The notes under the pieces: model-generated | What the model saw: the letters and a program-made list of their open reading frames with translations, nothing else | Database searches by the model: none | Told to the model about the DNA's origin: nothing | NCBI RefSeq assembly: GCF_012396125.1 | Contig: NZ_JAAXOX010000002.1 | Location: forward strand, 124,001-188,000 | Direction: 5' to 3' | Length of the DNA stretch: 64,000 nucleotides | From: Cellulomonas denverensis | Lineage (GTDB): Bacteria; Actinomycetota; Actinomycetes; Actinomycetales; Cellulomonadaceae | Part shown: piece by piece, positions 1-8,748 of the stretch | How the letters are laid out: each line of letters begins with the position of its first letter | How positions within the stretch are numbered: the first letter of the stretch is position 1 | Translations under genes and position numbers: made by a program

Positions 1-2
1 CC

Positions 3-860
3 CTGCTGGCCGCCGACAACGCGGCGCCGCGAGTGTCGCTGGTCGCCCGGCCGGGCCTGGCGGAGCGGGAGGAGCTGCTGGCCCAGGCCGGATCGGGGGC
101 GGAGCCGGGCCGGTGGGCGCCGACCGCGGTCACCCTGGCCGGCGGCGATCCGGCGGGGCTGCGGCTGATCCGCTCCGGCCGGGCGGGGGTGCAGGACGAG
201 GGCAGTCAGCTGGTCGCCCTGGCCCTGGCGGAGGCCGAGCTGGACGGCCCGGACGGCCGCTGGTTGGACCTGTGCGCCGGTCCGGGCGGCAAGGCGGCGC
301 TGCTGGCGTCGATCGCGGCCACCCGGGACGCCCGGCTGGTCGCCAACGAGGTGCAGCCGCACCGGGCGCGGTTGGTCCGCCAGGCGCTGGCCGCGGTGCC
401 GGACGGTGCGGTCGAGGAGGTGCGCACCGGCGACGGACGCGACATCGGCGCGAACGAGCCCGGGGCCTACGACCGGGTGCTGCTGGACGCGCCGTGCACC
501 GGGCTGGGTGCGCTGCGCCGCCGCCCGGAGTCGCGCTGGCGGCGGACCCCGGCGGATCTGGCGGCGCTGACCGCGTTGCAGCGTGAGCTGCTGGCCAGCG
601 CGTTGCGGGCGGTCCGGGTCGGCGGCGTGGTCGGGTATGTCACCTGCTCGCCGGTGCTGGCCGAGACCACGCTGGCGGTGCTGGACGCGGTGCGGGCGGC
701 CCGCAAGGCGGGAATCGAGACCGAGACCCTGGACGCCCCGGCCGTGCTGCACTGGATCGCCCCGGACCTGGACCTGCCGCCGCGACCGGACGCCCAGCTC
801 TGGCCGCACGTGCACGGCACGGACGCGATGCACCTGACCCTGCTGCGCCGGCTGACCTGA
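3..860 (+). CDS. rsmB: 16S rRNA (cytosine-967-C5)-methyltransferase RsmB, 5'-truncated by the window
   Basis: The frame is open from the left edge, so the start and the N-terminal NusB-like RNA-binding part lie outside; what is visible is the C-terminal SAM-dependent methyltransferase domain. The SAM-binding loop LDLCAGPGGK is encoded near base 265. The two cysteine motifs of RNA m5C methyltransferases follow: DAPCTGLGALRRRP near base 485 and VTCSP near base 640, where in this family one Cys attacks the cytosine and the other releases product. The protein would methylate C967 of 16S rRNA in the cytoplasm. It sits directly upstream of rpe, a common actinobacterial arrangement. The assignment to RsmB over another NOL1/NOP2/Sun member rests on this context and on the overall motif pattern. 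Confidence 0.9.
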   Translation: MLAADNAAPRVSLVARPGLAEREELLAQAGSGAEPGRWAPTAVTLAGGDPAGLRLIRSGRAGVQDEGSQLVALALAEAELDGPDGRWLDLCAGPGGKAALLASIAATRDARLVANEVQPHRARLVRQALAAVPDGAVEEVRTGDGRDIGANEPGAYDRVLLDAPCTGLGALRRRPESRWRRTPADLAALTALQRELLASALRAVRVGGVVGYVTCSPVLAETTLAVLDAVRAARKAGIETETLDAPAVLHWIAPDLDLPPRPDAQLWPHVHGTDAMHLTLLRRLT

Positions 861-893
861 GCGGGTCCGGGGGCGGCTCGCTACCCTGAACGG

Positions 894-1562
894 GTGCGCG
901 CTCTGATCAGCCCCAGCATCCTGTCCGCCGACTTCACCAACCTCGAGCGGGACCTGCACCGGATCGCCCGTGCGGACTACGCGCACGTGGACGTGATGGA
1001 CAACCACTTCGTGCCGAACCTGACCATCGGGCTGCCGGTGGTCAAGCGGATCGCCGAGGTGTCGCCGGTGCCGATCGACGTGCACCTGATGATCGAGGAC
1101 GCTGACCGGTGGGCGATCGAGTACGCCCAGGCCGGTGCCGCGTCGGTCACCTTCCACGCCGAGGCCGCCCAGGCGCCGGTGAAGCTGGCCCGGGAACTGC
1201 GGGCCGCCGGGGTGCGGGCGTCGATCGCGCTGCGGCCGGCCACCCCGGTGGAGCCGCTGCTGGACCTGCTGGACGAGTTCGACATGGTGCTGGTGATGAC
1301 TGTCGAGCCCGGCTTCGGCGGCCAGAAGTTCATCGACGGGACGCTGCCCAAGGTCCGGCGCCTGCGGTCGGCGATCGAGGAGCGGGGCCTGGACACCTGG
1401 ATCCAGGTGGACGGTGGGGTCTCCCGGTCCACGGTGGCCACGGTGGCGGCGGCGGGGGCGAACATGCTGGTCGCCGGCTCGGCGGTGTACGGCGCCGACG
1501 ACATCGCGGCCGAGATTGACACCCTGCGGTCGATGGCCGACGAGGCGCTGTCCGCGCGCTGA
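894..1562 (+). CDS. rpe: Ribulose-phosphate 3-epimerase
   Basis: The 222-residue product interconverts ribulose-5-phosphate and xylulose-5-phosphate in the pentose phosphate pathway and has the normal family length for a TIM barrel. Visible signatures are [10 protein letters not shown] at the N-terminus, [12 protein letters not shown] with the metal-binding His and catalytic Asp, HLMIED, the phosphate-binding loop [10 protein letters not shown], and QVDGGVS with the second catalytic Asp. The GTG start at 894 was chosen because a TACCCT -10 hexamer (882-887) lies 6 nt upstream, which predicts a leaderless message. Ribulose-5-phosphate is also the substrate of RibB, whose gene follows a short distance downstream, so the placement is metabolically sensible. 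Confidence 0.97.
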   Translation: MRALISPSILSADFTNLERDLHRIARADYAHVDVMDNHFVPNLTIGLPVVKRIAEVSPVPIDVHLMIEDADRWAIEYAQAGAASVTFHAEAAQAPVKLARELRAAGVRASIALRPATPVEPLLDLLDEFDMVLVMTVEPGFGGQKFIDGTLPKVRRLRSAIEERGLDTWIQVDGGVSRSTVATVAAAGANMLVAGSAVYGADDIAAEIDTLRSMADEALSAR

Positions 1563-1620
1563 GCGGCCGGATGTACCGTCCGGAACAGACCGTGTGGCAC
1601 CATGGTGCCCAGATCGAACA

Positions 1621-1762
1621 GCACGTGCTCCGGGGTCGGTGAAATTCCGAGCCGGCGGTGATAGTCCGCGACCCGCGGCGGTCCGAGGCAACTCGGGACG
1701 GCGCGGTTGATCCGGTGGAATTCCGGGACCGACGGTCAAAGTCCGGATGGGAGGAGTCGTGC
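1621..1762 (+). promoter_or_regulatory. FMN riboswitch (RFN element) aptamer
   Basis: The conserved core blocks of the RFN element are present in order: GGTGAAATTCC near 1638, CCGGCGGTGATAGTCCGCGA near 1652, TGATCCGGTGGAATTCC near 1708, and GACGGTCAAAGTCCGGATGG near 1731. Helix P1 closes with GCACG (1621-1625) against CGTGC (1758-1762) and CTCC (1628-1631) against GGAG (1753-1756). In this class, FMN binding to the nascent mRNA switches off riboflavin synthesis or transport genes. It lies in the leader of ribD and so should control the whole rib operon. Confidence 0.96.
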
Positions 1763-1851
1763 CGGTGCGCACCCCTCGGGGTGCGTGCCGGGGCTGCGCA
1801 CACCCACGTGCGCCCGCCCGTGCACCCCGGAGCGCCGACGACCGGGGAAGG
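1763..1851 (+). promoter_or_regulatory. Candidate expression platform of the FMN riboswitch with a Shine-Dalgarno sequestor
   Basis: Directly after P1 a long hairpin can form, with arms at 1762-1775 and 1778-1791 (14 pairs including two G-U, 2-nt turn). Further on, CCCCGG (1825-1830) can pair with CCGGGG (1842-1847), which covers part of the ribD Shine-Dalgarno GGGGAAGG (1844-1851). The right arm of the first hairpin, GGGGTGC (1778-1784), can instead pair with GCACCCC (1822-1828), which would open the sequestor. No U-tract follows the first hairpin, so translational control seems likelier than intrinsic termination. The pairings are read from the sequence; the switching model is inferred. Confidence 0.6.
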
Positions 1852-1856
1852 CGCAG

Positions 1857-2888
1857 ATGGGCATCCACACCGACGACGACGCGATGGCGCGCGCCCTGGA
1901 GCTGGCGCGGCGCGGACCGGTCGCCGGGCCCAATCCGCGGGTCGGCTGCGTGCTGCTGTCCGGGGACCGGGTGATCGGCGAGGGCTGGCACCGTGGCGCG
2001 GGCACCCCGCACGCCGAGGCCGCCGCGCTGGCCGACGCCGCCGAGCGCGGTGAGGACACCCGGGGAGCGACCGCCGTGGTCACCCTGGAACCGTGCGCGC
2101 ACACCGGCCGGACCGGGCCGTGCGCCCGGACACTGATCGAGGCCGGCGTGGCGCGGGTCGTGGTCGCCGTGCCGGACCCCAATCCGGTGGCCGGTGGCGG
2201 GATCGACCTGCTGCGCGCGGCCGGGATCGAGGTCCGGGTCGGGCCCGGCGCCGACGCGGTCCGCCGGATGCTGGCGCCCTGGCTGATCGCCGTGGGCCGG
2301 GGCCGCCCGTTCGTCACCCTGAAGCTGGCCGGCACACTGGACGGCCGGGTCGCCGCCGCGGACGGCACCAGCCGGTGGATCACCTCCGCGGAGTCCCGGG
2401 CGCATGCGCACGCGATGCGGGCCGAGGTGGACGCGCTGCTGATCGGGACCGGCACCGCGCTGGCCGACGACCCGGCCCTGACCGCCCGTACCGCGAGCGG
2501 CGAGCTCGCCGGCCATCAGCCGCTGCGGGTGGTGCTCGGTGACCGGGAGCTGCCGCCGGGACGGCTGCACGGCCCGGGCGGCGAGCTGGTGCGGATCCCG
2601 GGCCACGATCCTGCCGCCGCGCTGGCGGTGCTGGCCGGCCGGGAGGTCCGGCACGTGCTGGTCGAGGGCGGTCCGACGATCTCGGCCGCGTTCCTGCGGG
2701 CCGGGCTGGTCGACCGGGTGCTGGCCTACCTGGCTCCGGTGCTGCTGGGCGCCGGGCGGTCCGCGGTCGGCGACCTGGGGATCGGAACGCTGGCGGACGG
2801 TGTGCGGTTGCACACCGAGGATGTGCTCCGGCTCGGGCCGGACGTGCTGCTGATCGCCCGGGCGGGCGACGGCGAGGAGGAGGTCTGA
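1857..2888 (+). CDS. ribD: Bifunctional diaminohydroxyphosphoribosylaminopyrimidine deaminase / 5-amino-6-(5-phosphoribosylamino)uracil reductase
   Basis: The 343-residue enzyme catalyses the second and third steps of riboflavin synthesis from GTP. The N-terminal deaminase domain (about residues 5-145) has the zinc site H52-A-E54 and C80/C89 in EPCAHTGRTGPC. The C-terminal DHFR-like reductase domain (about 150-343) contains LKLAGTLDGRVA and the NADPH-binding VEGGPTI segment. The ATG at 1857 is preceded by GGGGAAGG; an upstream in-frame ATG at 1707 lies inside the riboswitch and is not credible. The stop overlaps the ribE start by one base (TGATG). It is the first gene of the FMN-controlled operon. 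Confidence 0.96.
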   Translation: MGIHTDDDAMARALELARRGPVAGPNPRVGCVLLSGDRVIGEGWHRGAGTPHAEAAALADAAERGEDTRGATAVVTLEPCAHTGRTGPCARTLIEAGVARVVVAVPDPNPVAGGGIDLLRAAGIEVRVGPGADAVRRMLAPWLIAVGRGRPFVTLKLAGTLDGRVAAADGTSRWITSAESRAHAHAMRAEVDALLIGTGTALADDPALTARTASGELAGHQPLRVVLGDRELPPGRLHGPGGELVRIPGHDPAAALAVLAGREVRHVLVEGGPTISAAFLRAGLVDRVLAYLAPVLLGAGRSAVGDLGIGTLADGVRLHTEDVLRLGPDVLLIARAGDGEEEV

Positions 2889-3481
2889 TGTTCACCGGGA
2901 TCGTGGAGGAGGTCGGCGTCGTGCTGGCCTCGGACGACGGCGCACGGCTGCGGATCAGCGGCCCGCTCGCCGCCTCGGACGCGGGGCACGGCGACTCGAT
3001 CGCGGTGAGCGGGGTCTGTCTGACCGTGACCGAGCTGCCCGGCGACGGCAGCTTCGCCGTCGACGTGATGCCCGAGACGCTGCGCCGGACCGCGCTCGGC
3101 GGGCTGCGACCGGGGGACCGGGTGAACCTGGAACGGTCGCTGCGGGCCGACACCCGGCTCGGCGGTCATGTGGTGCAGGGGCACGTCGACGGGGTGGGCA
3201 CCGTGCTGGCCCGCGACCCGGGTGAGCGCTGGGACACCGTGCGGATCGGGCTGGACCGGGATCTGGCCCGGTTCGTCGCCGAGAAGGGCGCGATCACCGT
3301 CTCCGGGGTGTCGCTCACCGTGACCGCGGTCGGCGACGACTGGTTCGAGGTCGGGCTGATCCCGACCACCCTGGCCGAGACCACCCTGGGCGAGCTGGCG
3401 GTCGGCGCGCCGGTGAACCTGGAGGTCGACGTGCTGGCCAAGTACGTGGCCCGCCTGCTGGAGACGGGGGACCGGCGATGA
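2888..3481 (+). CDS. ribE: Riboflavin synthase alpha chain
   Basis: The 197-residue product dismutates two molecules of 6,7-dimethyl-8-ribityllumazine into riboflavin plus the pyrimidinedione. It shows the family's internal duplication: two lumazine-binding barrels, roughly residues 1-97 and 98-197, carrying the paired motifs SGVCLTV and SGVSLTV. The N-terminus MFTGIVEE is diagnostic and length is normal. The start overlaps the end of ribD and the stop overlaps the ribBA start (ATGA), so translation is probably coupled through the operon. Confidence 0.97.
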   Translation: MFTGIVEEVGVVLASDDGARLRISGPLAASDAGHGDSIAVSGVCLTVTELPGDGSFAVDVMPETLRRTALGGLRPGDRVNLERSLRADTRLGGHVVQGHVDGVGTVLARDPGERWDTVRIGLDRDLARFVAEKGAITVSGVSLTVTAVGDDWFEVGLIPTTLAETTLGELAVGAPVNLEVDVLAKYVARLLETGDRR

Positions 3482-4728
3482 GCCTCGGCACCGTCGAGCA
3501 GGCACTGGACGCGCTGCGGGCCGGGCGCCCGGTGTTGGTCGCCGACAACCCGGACCGGGAGAACGAGGCCGACGTGGTGCTGGCCGCGGAGCTGGCCGCG
3601 CCGGAGTGGGTGGCCTGGACCATCCGGCACTCCTCCGGGTACCTGTGCGCGCCGATGACCGGCGACCGGGCCGACGCGCTGGCGCTGCCGCTGATGGTGC
3701 CCGCCAGCCAGGACCCGCGCCGCACCGCGTACACCGTCACCGTGGACGCGGCGACCGGCGTGACCACCGGCATCTCCGCCGCCGACCGGACCCGGACCCT
3801 GCGGGTGCTCGCCGACCCCGGCACGGGCGCCGAGGACCTGATCCGGCCCGGGCACGTGCTGCCGTTGCGGGCGGTGCCCGGCGGGGTGCTGCACCGGGCC
3901 GGTCACACCGAGGCGGCGGTCGACCTGTGCCGGCTGGCCGGTCTGGCCCCGGTGGCCGCGATCGCCGAGCTGGTCAACGACGACGGCACGATGATGCGGC
4001 TGTCGCAGACCGAGGAGCTGGCCGAGCGCGAGGGTCTGGTGGTGCTGACCATCTCCGACCTGATCGCCTGGCGCACCGCCCACGACGATCTGCCGGAGGC
4101 GGCCGAACCGGTCACCGGCCCCCGGGTGCACCGCACCGCCGAGGCCACCCTGCCCACCCGGCACGGCGAGTTCCGGGTGATCGGCTACCGCGACCTGCGC
4201 ACCGGTGCCGAGCACGCCGCCCTGGTCGCCGCCACCGGCCTGGTCGACGGCCCGATCGTCCGGGTGCACTCGGAGTGCCTGACCGGCGATGCCTTCGCCT
4301 CCACCCGCTGCGACTGCGGGCCCCAGCTGGACGAGTCGCTGGCGATCGCCGCGGCCGAGGGCGGGGCCGTGGTCTACCTGCGCGGGCACGAGGGCCGGGG
4401 GATCGGGCTGCTGGGCAAGATCGCCGCCTACGCCCTGCAGGACGAGGGCCGGGACACCGTCGAGGCGAACCTCGACCTCGGCTGGCCCGCCGACCGGCGC
4501 GAGTACGGTGCCGCCGCCGCGATCCTGGCGGACCTGGGCGCCCAGGACATCACCCTGCTGACCAACAACCCGGCGAAGGTCGCCGGGCTGACCGCCCACG
4601 GGATCCGGGTGGCCGAGATGCGCGGCATCCAGGTCGGCCGGACCCCCCAGAACGAGGCCTACCTGCGCACCAAGGCGCGGGCGATGGGCCACCTGCTGCC
4701 CGGACTGAACGAGGAGGACAACCGATGA
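3478..4728 (+). CDS. ribBA: Bifunctional 3,4-dihydroxy-2-butanone-4-phosphate synthase / GTP cyclohydrolase II
   Basis: This 416-residue fusion supplies both branches entering riboflavin synthesis. The RibB half (about residues 1-205) carries [10 protein letters not shown] with the metal-binding glutamates, [16 protein letters not shown] and the [12 protein letters not shown] segment. The RibA half (about 210-416) carries the zinc-binding cysteines in [15 protein letters not shown], the GTP-binding [12 protein letters not shown], the DLG/REYG segment and LLTNNPAKV. Fused RibBA is the usual actinobacterial form. Its start overlaps ribE and its stop overlaps ribH (both ATGA). Ribulose-5-phosphate for the RibB reaction is handled by rpe just upstream. 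Confidence 0.97.
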   Translation: MSLGTVEQALDALRAGRPVLVADNPDRENEADVVLAAELAAPEWVAWTIRHSSGYLCAPMTGDRADALALPLMVPASQDPRRTAYTVTVDAATGVTTGISAADRTRTLRVLADPGTGAEDLIRPGHVLPLRAVPGGVLHRAGHTEAAVDLCRLAGLAPVAAIAELVNDDGTMMRLSQTEELAEREGLVVLTISDLIAWRTAHDDLPEAAEPVTGPRVHRTAEATLPTRHGEFRVIGYRDLRTGAEHAALVAATGLVDGPIVRVHSECLTGDAFASTRCDCGPQLDESLAIAAAEGGAVVYLRGHEGRGIGLLGKIAAYALQDEGRDTVEANLDLGWPADRREYGAAAAILADLGAQDITLLTNNPAKVAGLTAHGIRVAEMRGIQVGRTPQNEAYLRTKARAMGHLLPGLNEEDNR

Positions 4729-5192
4729 GTGGTGCCGGAGCGCCGTCGCTGACCGTGAACGGCCGTGGACTGCGGGTGGTGGTGGTCGCCGCCTCCTGGC
4801 ACACCCAGGTGATGGACGGGCTGCTCGCCGGTGCCCGCCGCGCGCTGGCCGACGCCGGGGTGGAGCGGGTGACCGAGATCCGGGTGCCGGGCAGCTTCGA
4901 GCTGCCGGTCGCCGCCGCGAAGGCCGCCCGGTCCGGGGCGGATGCGGTGGTGGCGCTCGGTGTGGTGATCCGCGGCGGGACCCCGCACTTCGACTACGTG
5001 TGCCAGGCCGCGACCTCCGGGCTGACCGACGTCGCGGTGAGCACCGGGGTGCCGGTGGGCTTCGGCCTGCTCACCTGCGACGACGAGCAGCAGGCGCTGG
5101 ACCGTGCCGGGCTGCCGGGCTCCACCGAGGACAAGGGCGCCGAGGCGGCCGAGGCGGCGGTGGCGACCGTGGTCGCACTGCGCGCCCTGTGA
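4725..5192 (+). CDS. ribH: 6,7-dimethyl-8-ribityllumazine synthase
   Basis: The 155-residue protein condenses the RibD-derived pyrimidine (after dephosphorylation) with the RibB product to give the lumazine. Visible motifs are [13 protein letters not shown] (in place of the more usual RFN loop), [10 protein letters not shown], and [14 protein letters not shown] with the catalytic His, followed by GFGLLTCD. The ATG at 4725 has GAGGAGG upstream and overlaps the ribBA stop. These subunits normally assemble into pentamers or icosahedral capsids; the sequence alone does not say which form applies here. Confidence 0.96.
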   Translation: MSGAGAPSLTVNGRGLRVVVVAASWHTQVMDGLLAGARRALADAGVERVTEIRVPGSFELPVAAAKAARSGADAVVALGVVIRGGTPHFDYVCQAATSGLTDVAVSTGVPVGFGLLTCDDEQQALDRAGLPGSTEDKGAEAAEAAVATVVALRAL

Positions 5193-5878
5193 CCGGGCCG
5201 CTGGGCTGGCTGTTCGACGCCCAGCTGGTGATCGCCGGGCAGGCGGTGCTCTGGCGCGAGGTGATCGGCAACCTGTTCGGCCTGGCCTCCGCGCTGGGCG
5301 GGATGCGGCGCCGGGTCTGGGCCTGGCCGGTCGGCATCGTCGGCAACGTGCTGCTGTTCACGGTGTTCCTCGGCGGGGTGTTCCACACCCCGCAGGACCG
5401 GGACCTGTACGGCCAGGCCGGGCGGCAGGTGTTCTTCGTCGCGGTGGCGGTCTACGGCTGGGTGCGCTGGCGGCAGACCCGGCGCACCGGCGGCGAGGGG
5501 GCACCGGCGGTGGTGCCGCGCTGGGCCGGGGTGCGCGGCTGGATCCAGCTCGCCACGATCGGCGTGGTCGGCACCGTGGTCTTCGCGCTGGTGTTCCGGG
5601 CGCTGGGCTCCTGGGGGCCGTGGGCGGATGCCTGGATCTTCGTCGGGAGCTTCCTGGCGACCTACGGGATGGCCCGCGGCTGGATCGAGTTCTGGCTGAT
5701 CTGGATCGCGGTGGACGCGGTCGGGGTGCCACTGTTGCTGTCGGCGGGCTACTACCCGTCGGCGGTGCTGTACCTGGTCTACGCGGGGGTGGTGAGCACC
5801 GGCTTCGTGGTCTGGTGGCGCGCCCGCGGCGAGGGCACACCCCAGCAGGTGACCGCGGCGGCCGGGGTGGACGGGTGA
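5189..5878 (+). CDS. ribM: PnuC-family vitamin transporter, probably the riboflavin importer RibM/PnuX
   Basis: The 229-residue integral membrane protein has about six to seven hydrophobic helices and PnuC-family features, including [22 protein letters not shown] and [11 protein letters not shown]. PnuC proteins carry nicotinamide riboside, but the PnuX/RibM members of Corynebacterium and Streptomyces rib operons carry riboflavin. Here the gene is translationally coupled to ribH (GTGA overlap at 5189) in a riboswitch-controlled operon, so riboflavin is the likelier substrate. The specificity is inferred from context; the family is read from the sequence. Confidence 0.8.
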   Translation: MTGPLGWLFDAQLVIAGQAVLWREVIGNLFGLASALGGMRRRVWAWPVGIVGNVLLFTVFLGGVFHTPQDRDLYGQAGRQVFFVAVAVYGWVRWRQTRRTGGEGAPAVVPRWAGVRGWIQLATIGVVGTVVFALVFRALGSWGPWADAWIFVGSFLATYGMARGWIEFWLIWIAVDAVGVPLLLSAGYYPSAVLYLVYAGVVSTGFVVWWRARGEGTPQQVTAAAGVDG

Positions 5879-5913
5879 ACGCCCGGCCGAGGGGGTCGTC
5901 TACCCTGGCCCCC

Positions 5914-6177
5914 GTGAAGACGTTCGAATCGCTGTTCGCAGAGCTGTCCGACAAGGCGATCACCCGGCCGGAGGGCTCGGGGACCGTGCGGGAGCTGGAC
6001 GCCGGGGTCCATGCGATCGGCAAGAAGATCGTCGAGGAGGCCGCCGAGGTCTGGATGGCGGCCGAGTACGAGGGCAACGAGCGCACCGCGGAGGAGATCT
6101 CCCAGCTGCTCTACCACCTGGAGGTGCTCATGGTGGCCAAGGGCCTCACCCTCGACGACGTGTACCCCCACCTCTGA
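5914..6177 (+). CDS. hisE: Phosphoribosyl-ATP pyrophosphohydrolase
   Basis: The 87-residue all-alpha enzyme hydrolyses phosphoribosyl-ATP to phosphoribosyl-AMP, step two of histidine synthesis. It shows the MazG-like metal motif [11 protein letters not shown], then [13 protein letters not shown] and the C-terminal [11 protein letters not shown], with normal length. The GTG at 5914 was chosen because TACCCT (5901-5906) lies 7 nt upstream, predicting a leaderless start separate from the rib operon. It is followed by hisG at a 34-nt gap; hisE-hisG pairing away from the main his operon is typical of actinobacteria. Confidence 0.96.
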   Translation: MKTFESLFAELSDKAITRPEGSGTVRELDAGVHAIGKKIVEEAAEVWMAAEYEGNERTAEEISQLLYHLEVLMVAKGLTLDDVYPHL

Positions 6178-6211
6178 TCGCCCCTTCACTCCCCGAGACA
6201 GGACCCACCCC

Positions 6212-7060
6212 GTGCTGAGGATCGCCGTCCCCAACAAGGGCTCGCTCTCCGAGCCCGCCGCCGCCATGCTGAGCGAGGCGGGTTACCGCCAGCGCCGCGA
6301 CTCCCGCGAACTGGTGCTGCCCGACCCGGACAACGGCGTCGAGTTCTTCTTCCTGCGGCCCCGTGACATCGCCGTCTACGTCGGCACCGGCACCGTGGAC
6401 GTCGGCGTCACCGGCCGCGACCTGCTGCTGGACTCCGAGTCCCCGGCCACCGAGCACCTGCAGCTCGGCTTCGCCCGGTCGACCTTCCGGTTCGCCACCC
6501 AGGCCGGCACCATGACCGATGTCCAGCAGGTCGCCGGCCGCCGGGTCGCCACCTCCTACCCGGTGCTGGTCGCCGACTACCTGCGCACCCAGGGCGTCGA
6601 GCCGGCCGAGGTGGTGCGGCTGGACGGTGCGGTGGAGACCGCGATCCGGCTCGGCGTCGCGGACGTGATCGCCGACGTGGTCGAGACCGGCACCACGCTG
6701 CGTGCCGCCGGGCTGGAGGTCTTCGGCGAGCCGATCCTGAAGTCCGAGGCGGTGCTGATCCGCCGGGCCGAGGGCGAGGAGCCGACCGGCCTGGACGTGC
6801 TCACCCGCCGGCTGCAGGGCGTGCTGACCGCCCGCGAGTACGTGCTGATGGACTACGACGTGCCGGTGTCCCTGGTCGACCAGGCGGTGGCGGTCACCCC
6901 CGGTCTGGAGTCGCCGACGGTCTCCCCGCTGCACAACGGCGAGTGGGCCGCGGTCCGCGCGATGGTCCGGCGCTCGGAGACCAACCGGGTGATGGACACG
7001 CTCTACGACCTCGGCGCCCGGGCGATCCTGGTCACCTCGATCCACGCCTGCCGGCTCTGA
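6212..7060 (+). CDS. hisG: ATP phosphoribosyltransferase, long form
   Basis: The 282-residue enzyme joins ATP and PRPP in the first committed step of histidine synthesis. The N-terminal [20 protein letters not shown] and the PRPP-binding segment around [16 protein letters not shown] mark the catalytic domains. Residues from about 210 to the end form the ACT-like regulatory domain of the long HisG class, which binds histidine and works without HisZ. The GTG at 6212 gives the conserved N-terminus. No separate promoter motif is evident, so it is probably transcribed with hisE. Confidence 0.96.
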   Translation: MLRIAVPNKGSLSEPAAAMLSEAGYRQRRDSRELVLPDPDNGVEFFFLRPRDIAVYVGTGTVDVGVTGRDLLLDSESPATEHLQLGFARSTFRFATQAGTMTDVQQVAGRRVATSYPVLVADYLRTQGVEPAEVVRLDGAVETAIRLGVADVIADVVETGTTLRAAGLEVFGEPILKSEAVLIRRAEGEEPTGLDVLTRRLQGVLTAREYVLMDYDVPVSLVDQAVAVTPGLESPTVSPLHNGEWAAVRAMVRRSETNRVMDTLYDLGARAILVTSIHACRL

Positions 7061-7082
7061 ACGGTCGATCCGGGGGCGACGG

Positions 7083-7544
7083 ATGACGACCGATCACCCG
7101 GGGCTGTCCGCCCCGTTCCGGCCCCGGGCCGCCCGCTGGGTGTCCGGGGTGCTGGCCGCGCTGGTCGCGGTCGGCACCGTGCTGCTGCTGGTCCTGCTGC
7201 CCGGCACCGGACTGTCCGGCTACGGCACCTTGGACCGGACCGGCTTCGCGCTGCTCGGCATCGGGATCGTCTGGTTCTGCTGGCGGCAGGCCACCGTCCG
7301 CGCGGTGCCACAGTCCAGCGGCCTGCGGGTCCGCAATCTGGCCACCACCCGCACCGTCGAGTGGGCGGCGATCGTCTCGATCCGGTTCGGCCAGGGCCGG
7401 CCCTGGGTCCAGCTCGACCTGTCCGACGGCGACACGCTCGCGGTGATGGGCATCCAGCGCGCGGACGGGCAGTTCGCCGAGCAGGAGGCGCGCCGGCTGG
7501 CCACCCTGGTCGCCCAGCGCACCCGCACCGCCCGCGACGACTGA
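7083..7544 (+). CDS. PH-domain-like membrane protein of unknown role
   Basis: The 153-residue protein has two transmembrane helices (about residues 20-42 and 52-67) followed by a cytosolic beta-rich region reading as the short bacterial PH-like domain common in actinobacteria (AVPQSSGLRVRNL, VEWAAIVSIRFGQGRPWVQLDL). It lies 22 nt after hisG on the same strand and may share its transcript. A homologue behind hisG is common in Micrococcales. No enzymatic residues are visible and the function is unknown. Confidence 0.75.
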   Translation: MTTDHPGLSAPFRPRAARWVSGVLAALVAVGTVLLLVLLPGTGLSGYGTLDRTGFALLGIGIVWFCWRQATVRAVPQSSGLRVRNLATTRTVEWAAIVSIRFGQGRPWVQLDLSDGDTLAVMGIQRADGQFAEQEARRLATLVAQRTRTARDD

Positions 7545-7572
7545 CCCGGCCCTGCGACCTCCGGCGCGGTGG

Positions 7573-8715
7573 TCAGGCGGGCAGGACGCTCGCCGCGTGC
7601 ACGCCCGCGGCCGCGGCGGCGAGGAACGCGGCCGGGTCCTGGTCCAGTCCGCGGCCCATGGTGGACAGCCGGACCGGTGACGTGCCGAGCGCGGTGTACA
7701 GGTCGGCGCCGACGGGGACGTCGATCAGGCGGTGCCGGGGCTGGAGGGCCTGGACCTGCTGGCCGATCCGGCGGCCGAGGCCGTCCAGCGGCGGGAGCAG
7801 GTCGCTGAGCGGGTCGGGGTCGAACACCGGGACCACGACCTCCGCGGGGGCCAGCGCGACCCGGCCGTAGGCGGTCAGCGAGTGGTGCGACACGCCCAGG
7901 TGCCGCTCGCGGGGGTCGGTGCCGGAGACCCGGAGCGAGGCGATCGGGCGGCCGTGCAGCACGGCGGTGGCGTTGAGGGCCTCACCGGCGGCGACACCGG
8001 AGAAGCCCCACCGGGTGCCGGTGCCGAGGTTGCCCGGCCCCTGGGCCACCACGATCACGTCGGCGCCGACCACCGCACGGGCGGCCAGCAGCGCGGTGTG
8101 CACGGTGACCGCCTCCAGGTCGCCGCCGAAGGCCTGCCCGGCGGTCAGGCAGGAGGCGATCCAGCCGGCCTCGCGCAGCCCGGCGACCGTCCGGGAGAAC
8201 CAGGCGGGAAGGGCGCCGCCGTCGGTCATCACGTAGGCCACGGTGGGGGCGGGGCGGCCGGCCAGCGCGGCACCGTGCCGGAGTCCGGCGATGATCGCGG
8301 GCACGGCGGAGTGCAGGTCGGCGACCACCACCGGGGTGCCGTGCAGGTCGTCGGCGTCCCGCAGCAGGTCGTGGTGCGGGGACTCCTGGTCGTCGACGCC
8401 GAGCACCATCGCCTGCAGCGGGGTGTACCGGGCCTTGACCAGGTGGCCCGGACCCTCCGGCGGGTCGGCGGGCAGCCGGTCGGCGGAACCCGGGCCGATC
8501 ACCAGCGCATAGCCGCCGGTGCCCAGTCCGCGGGCGAGCGCGGAGACGTTGAGCAGCACGGTGTCGCCGGGGGAGAACCGGCCGACCAGCTCGGGATAGG
8601 CCAGCGCCCGGACGGTCACGGGGTCGGTGTCGAGGGTCACGGAGACGGTCAGTTCCAGGGCTCCGGGCCACTGCTTGCCGACCGACTCCACCACACCCGC
8701 ACGCCATGTCATCAC
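7573..8715 (-). CDS. DUF3866 family protein
   Basis: The 380-residue soluble protein matches the actinobacterial DUF3866 family, often encoded beside the Pup-proteasome or pafBC region. It has no signal peptide or membrane helix. Recognisable stretches are SVTLDTDPVTVRALAYPE near the N-terminus, VLNVSALARGLGTGGYA-like text around residue 55, and a glycine-rich VVAQGPGNLGTGTRWGFSG near residue 225. The start is set at GTG 8715 because TAGCGT (8727-8722) ends 6 nt upstream; an ATG immediately follows. It is divergent from pafB. Its biochemical role is unknown. Confidence 0.85.
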   Translation of the reverse strand: MMTWRAGVVESVGKQWPGALELTVSVTLDTDPVTVRALAYPELVGRFSPGDTVLLNVSALARGLGTGGYALVIGPGSADRLPADPPEGPGHLVKARYTPLQAMVLGVDDQESPHHDLLRDADDLHGTPVVVADLHSAVPAIIAGLRHGAALAGRPAPTVAYVMTDGGALPAWFSRTVAGLREAGWIASCLTAGQAFGGDLEAVTVHTALLAARAVVGADVIVVAQGPGNLGTGTRWGFSGVAAGEALNATAVLHGRPIASLRVSGTDPRERHLGVSHHSLTAYGRVALAPAEVVVPVFDPDPLSDLLPPLDGLGRRIGQQVQALQPRHRLIDVPVGADLYTALGTSPVRLSTMGRGLDQDPAAFLAAAAAGVHAASVLPA

Positions 8716-8748
8716 CGGACCACGCTACCGGCCACTACGGTTGTCCCG

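Noticed and set aside
3166..4692. Minus-strand 508-codon frame antisense to ribBA
   Set aside because: Repetitive Gly/Gln/Val/His-rich translation and full overlap with ribE and ribBA mark it as a shadow.
5189..5878. Calling the gene simply pnuC
   Set aside because: Operon context fits RibM/PnuX better; specificity is still flagged as inferred.
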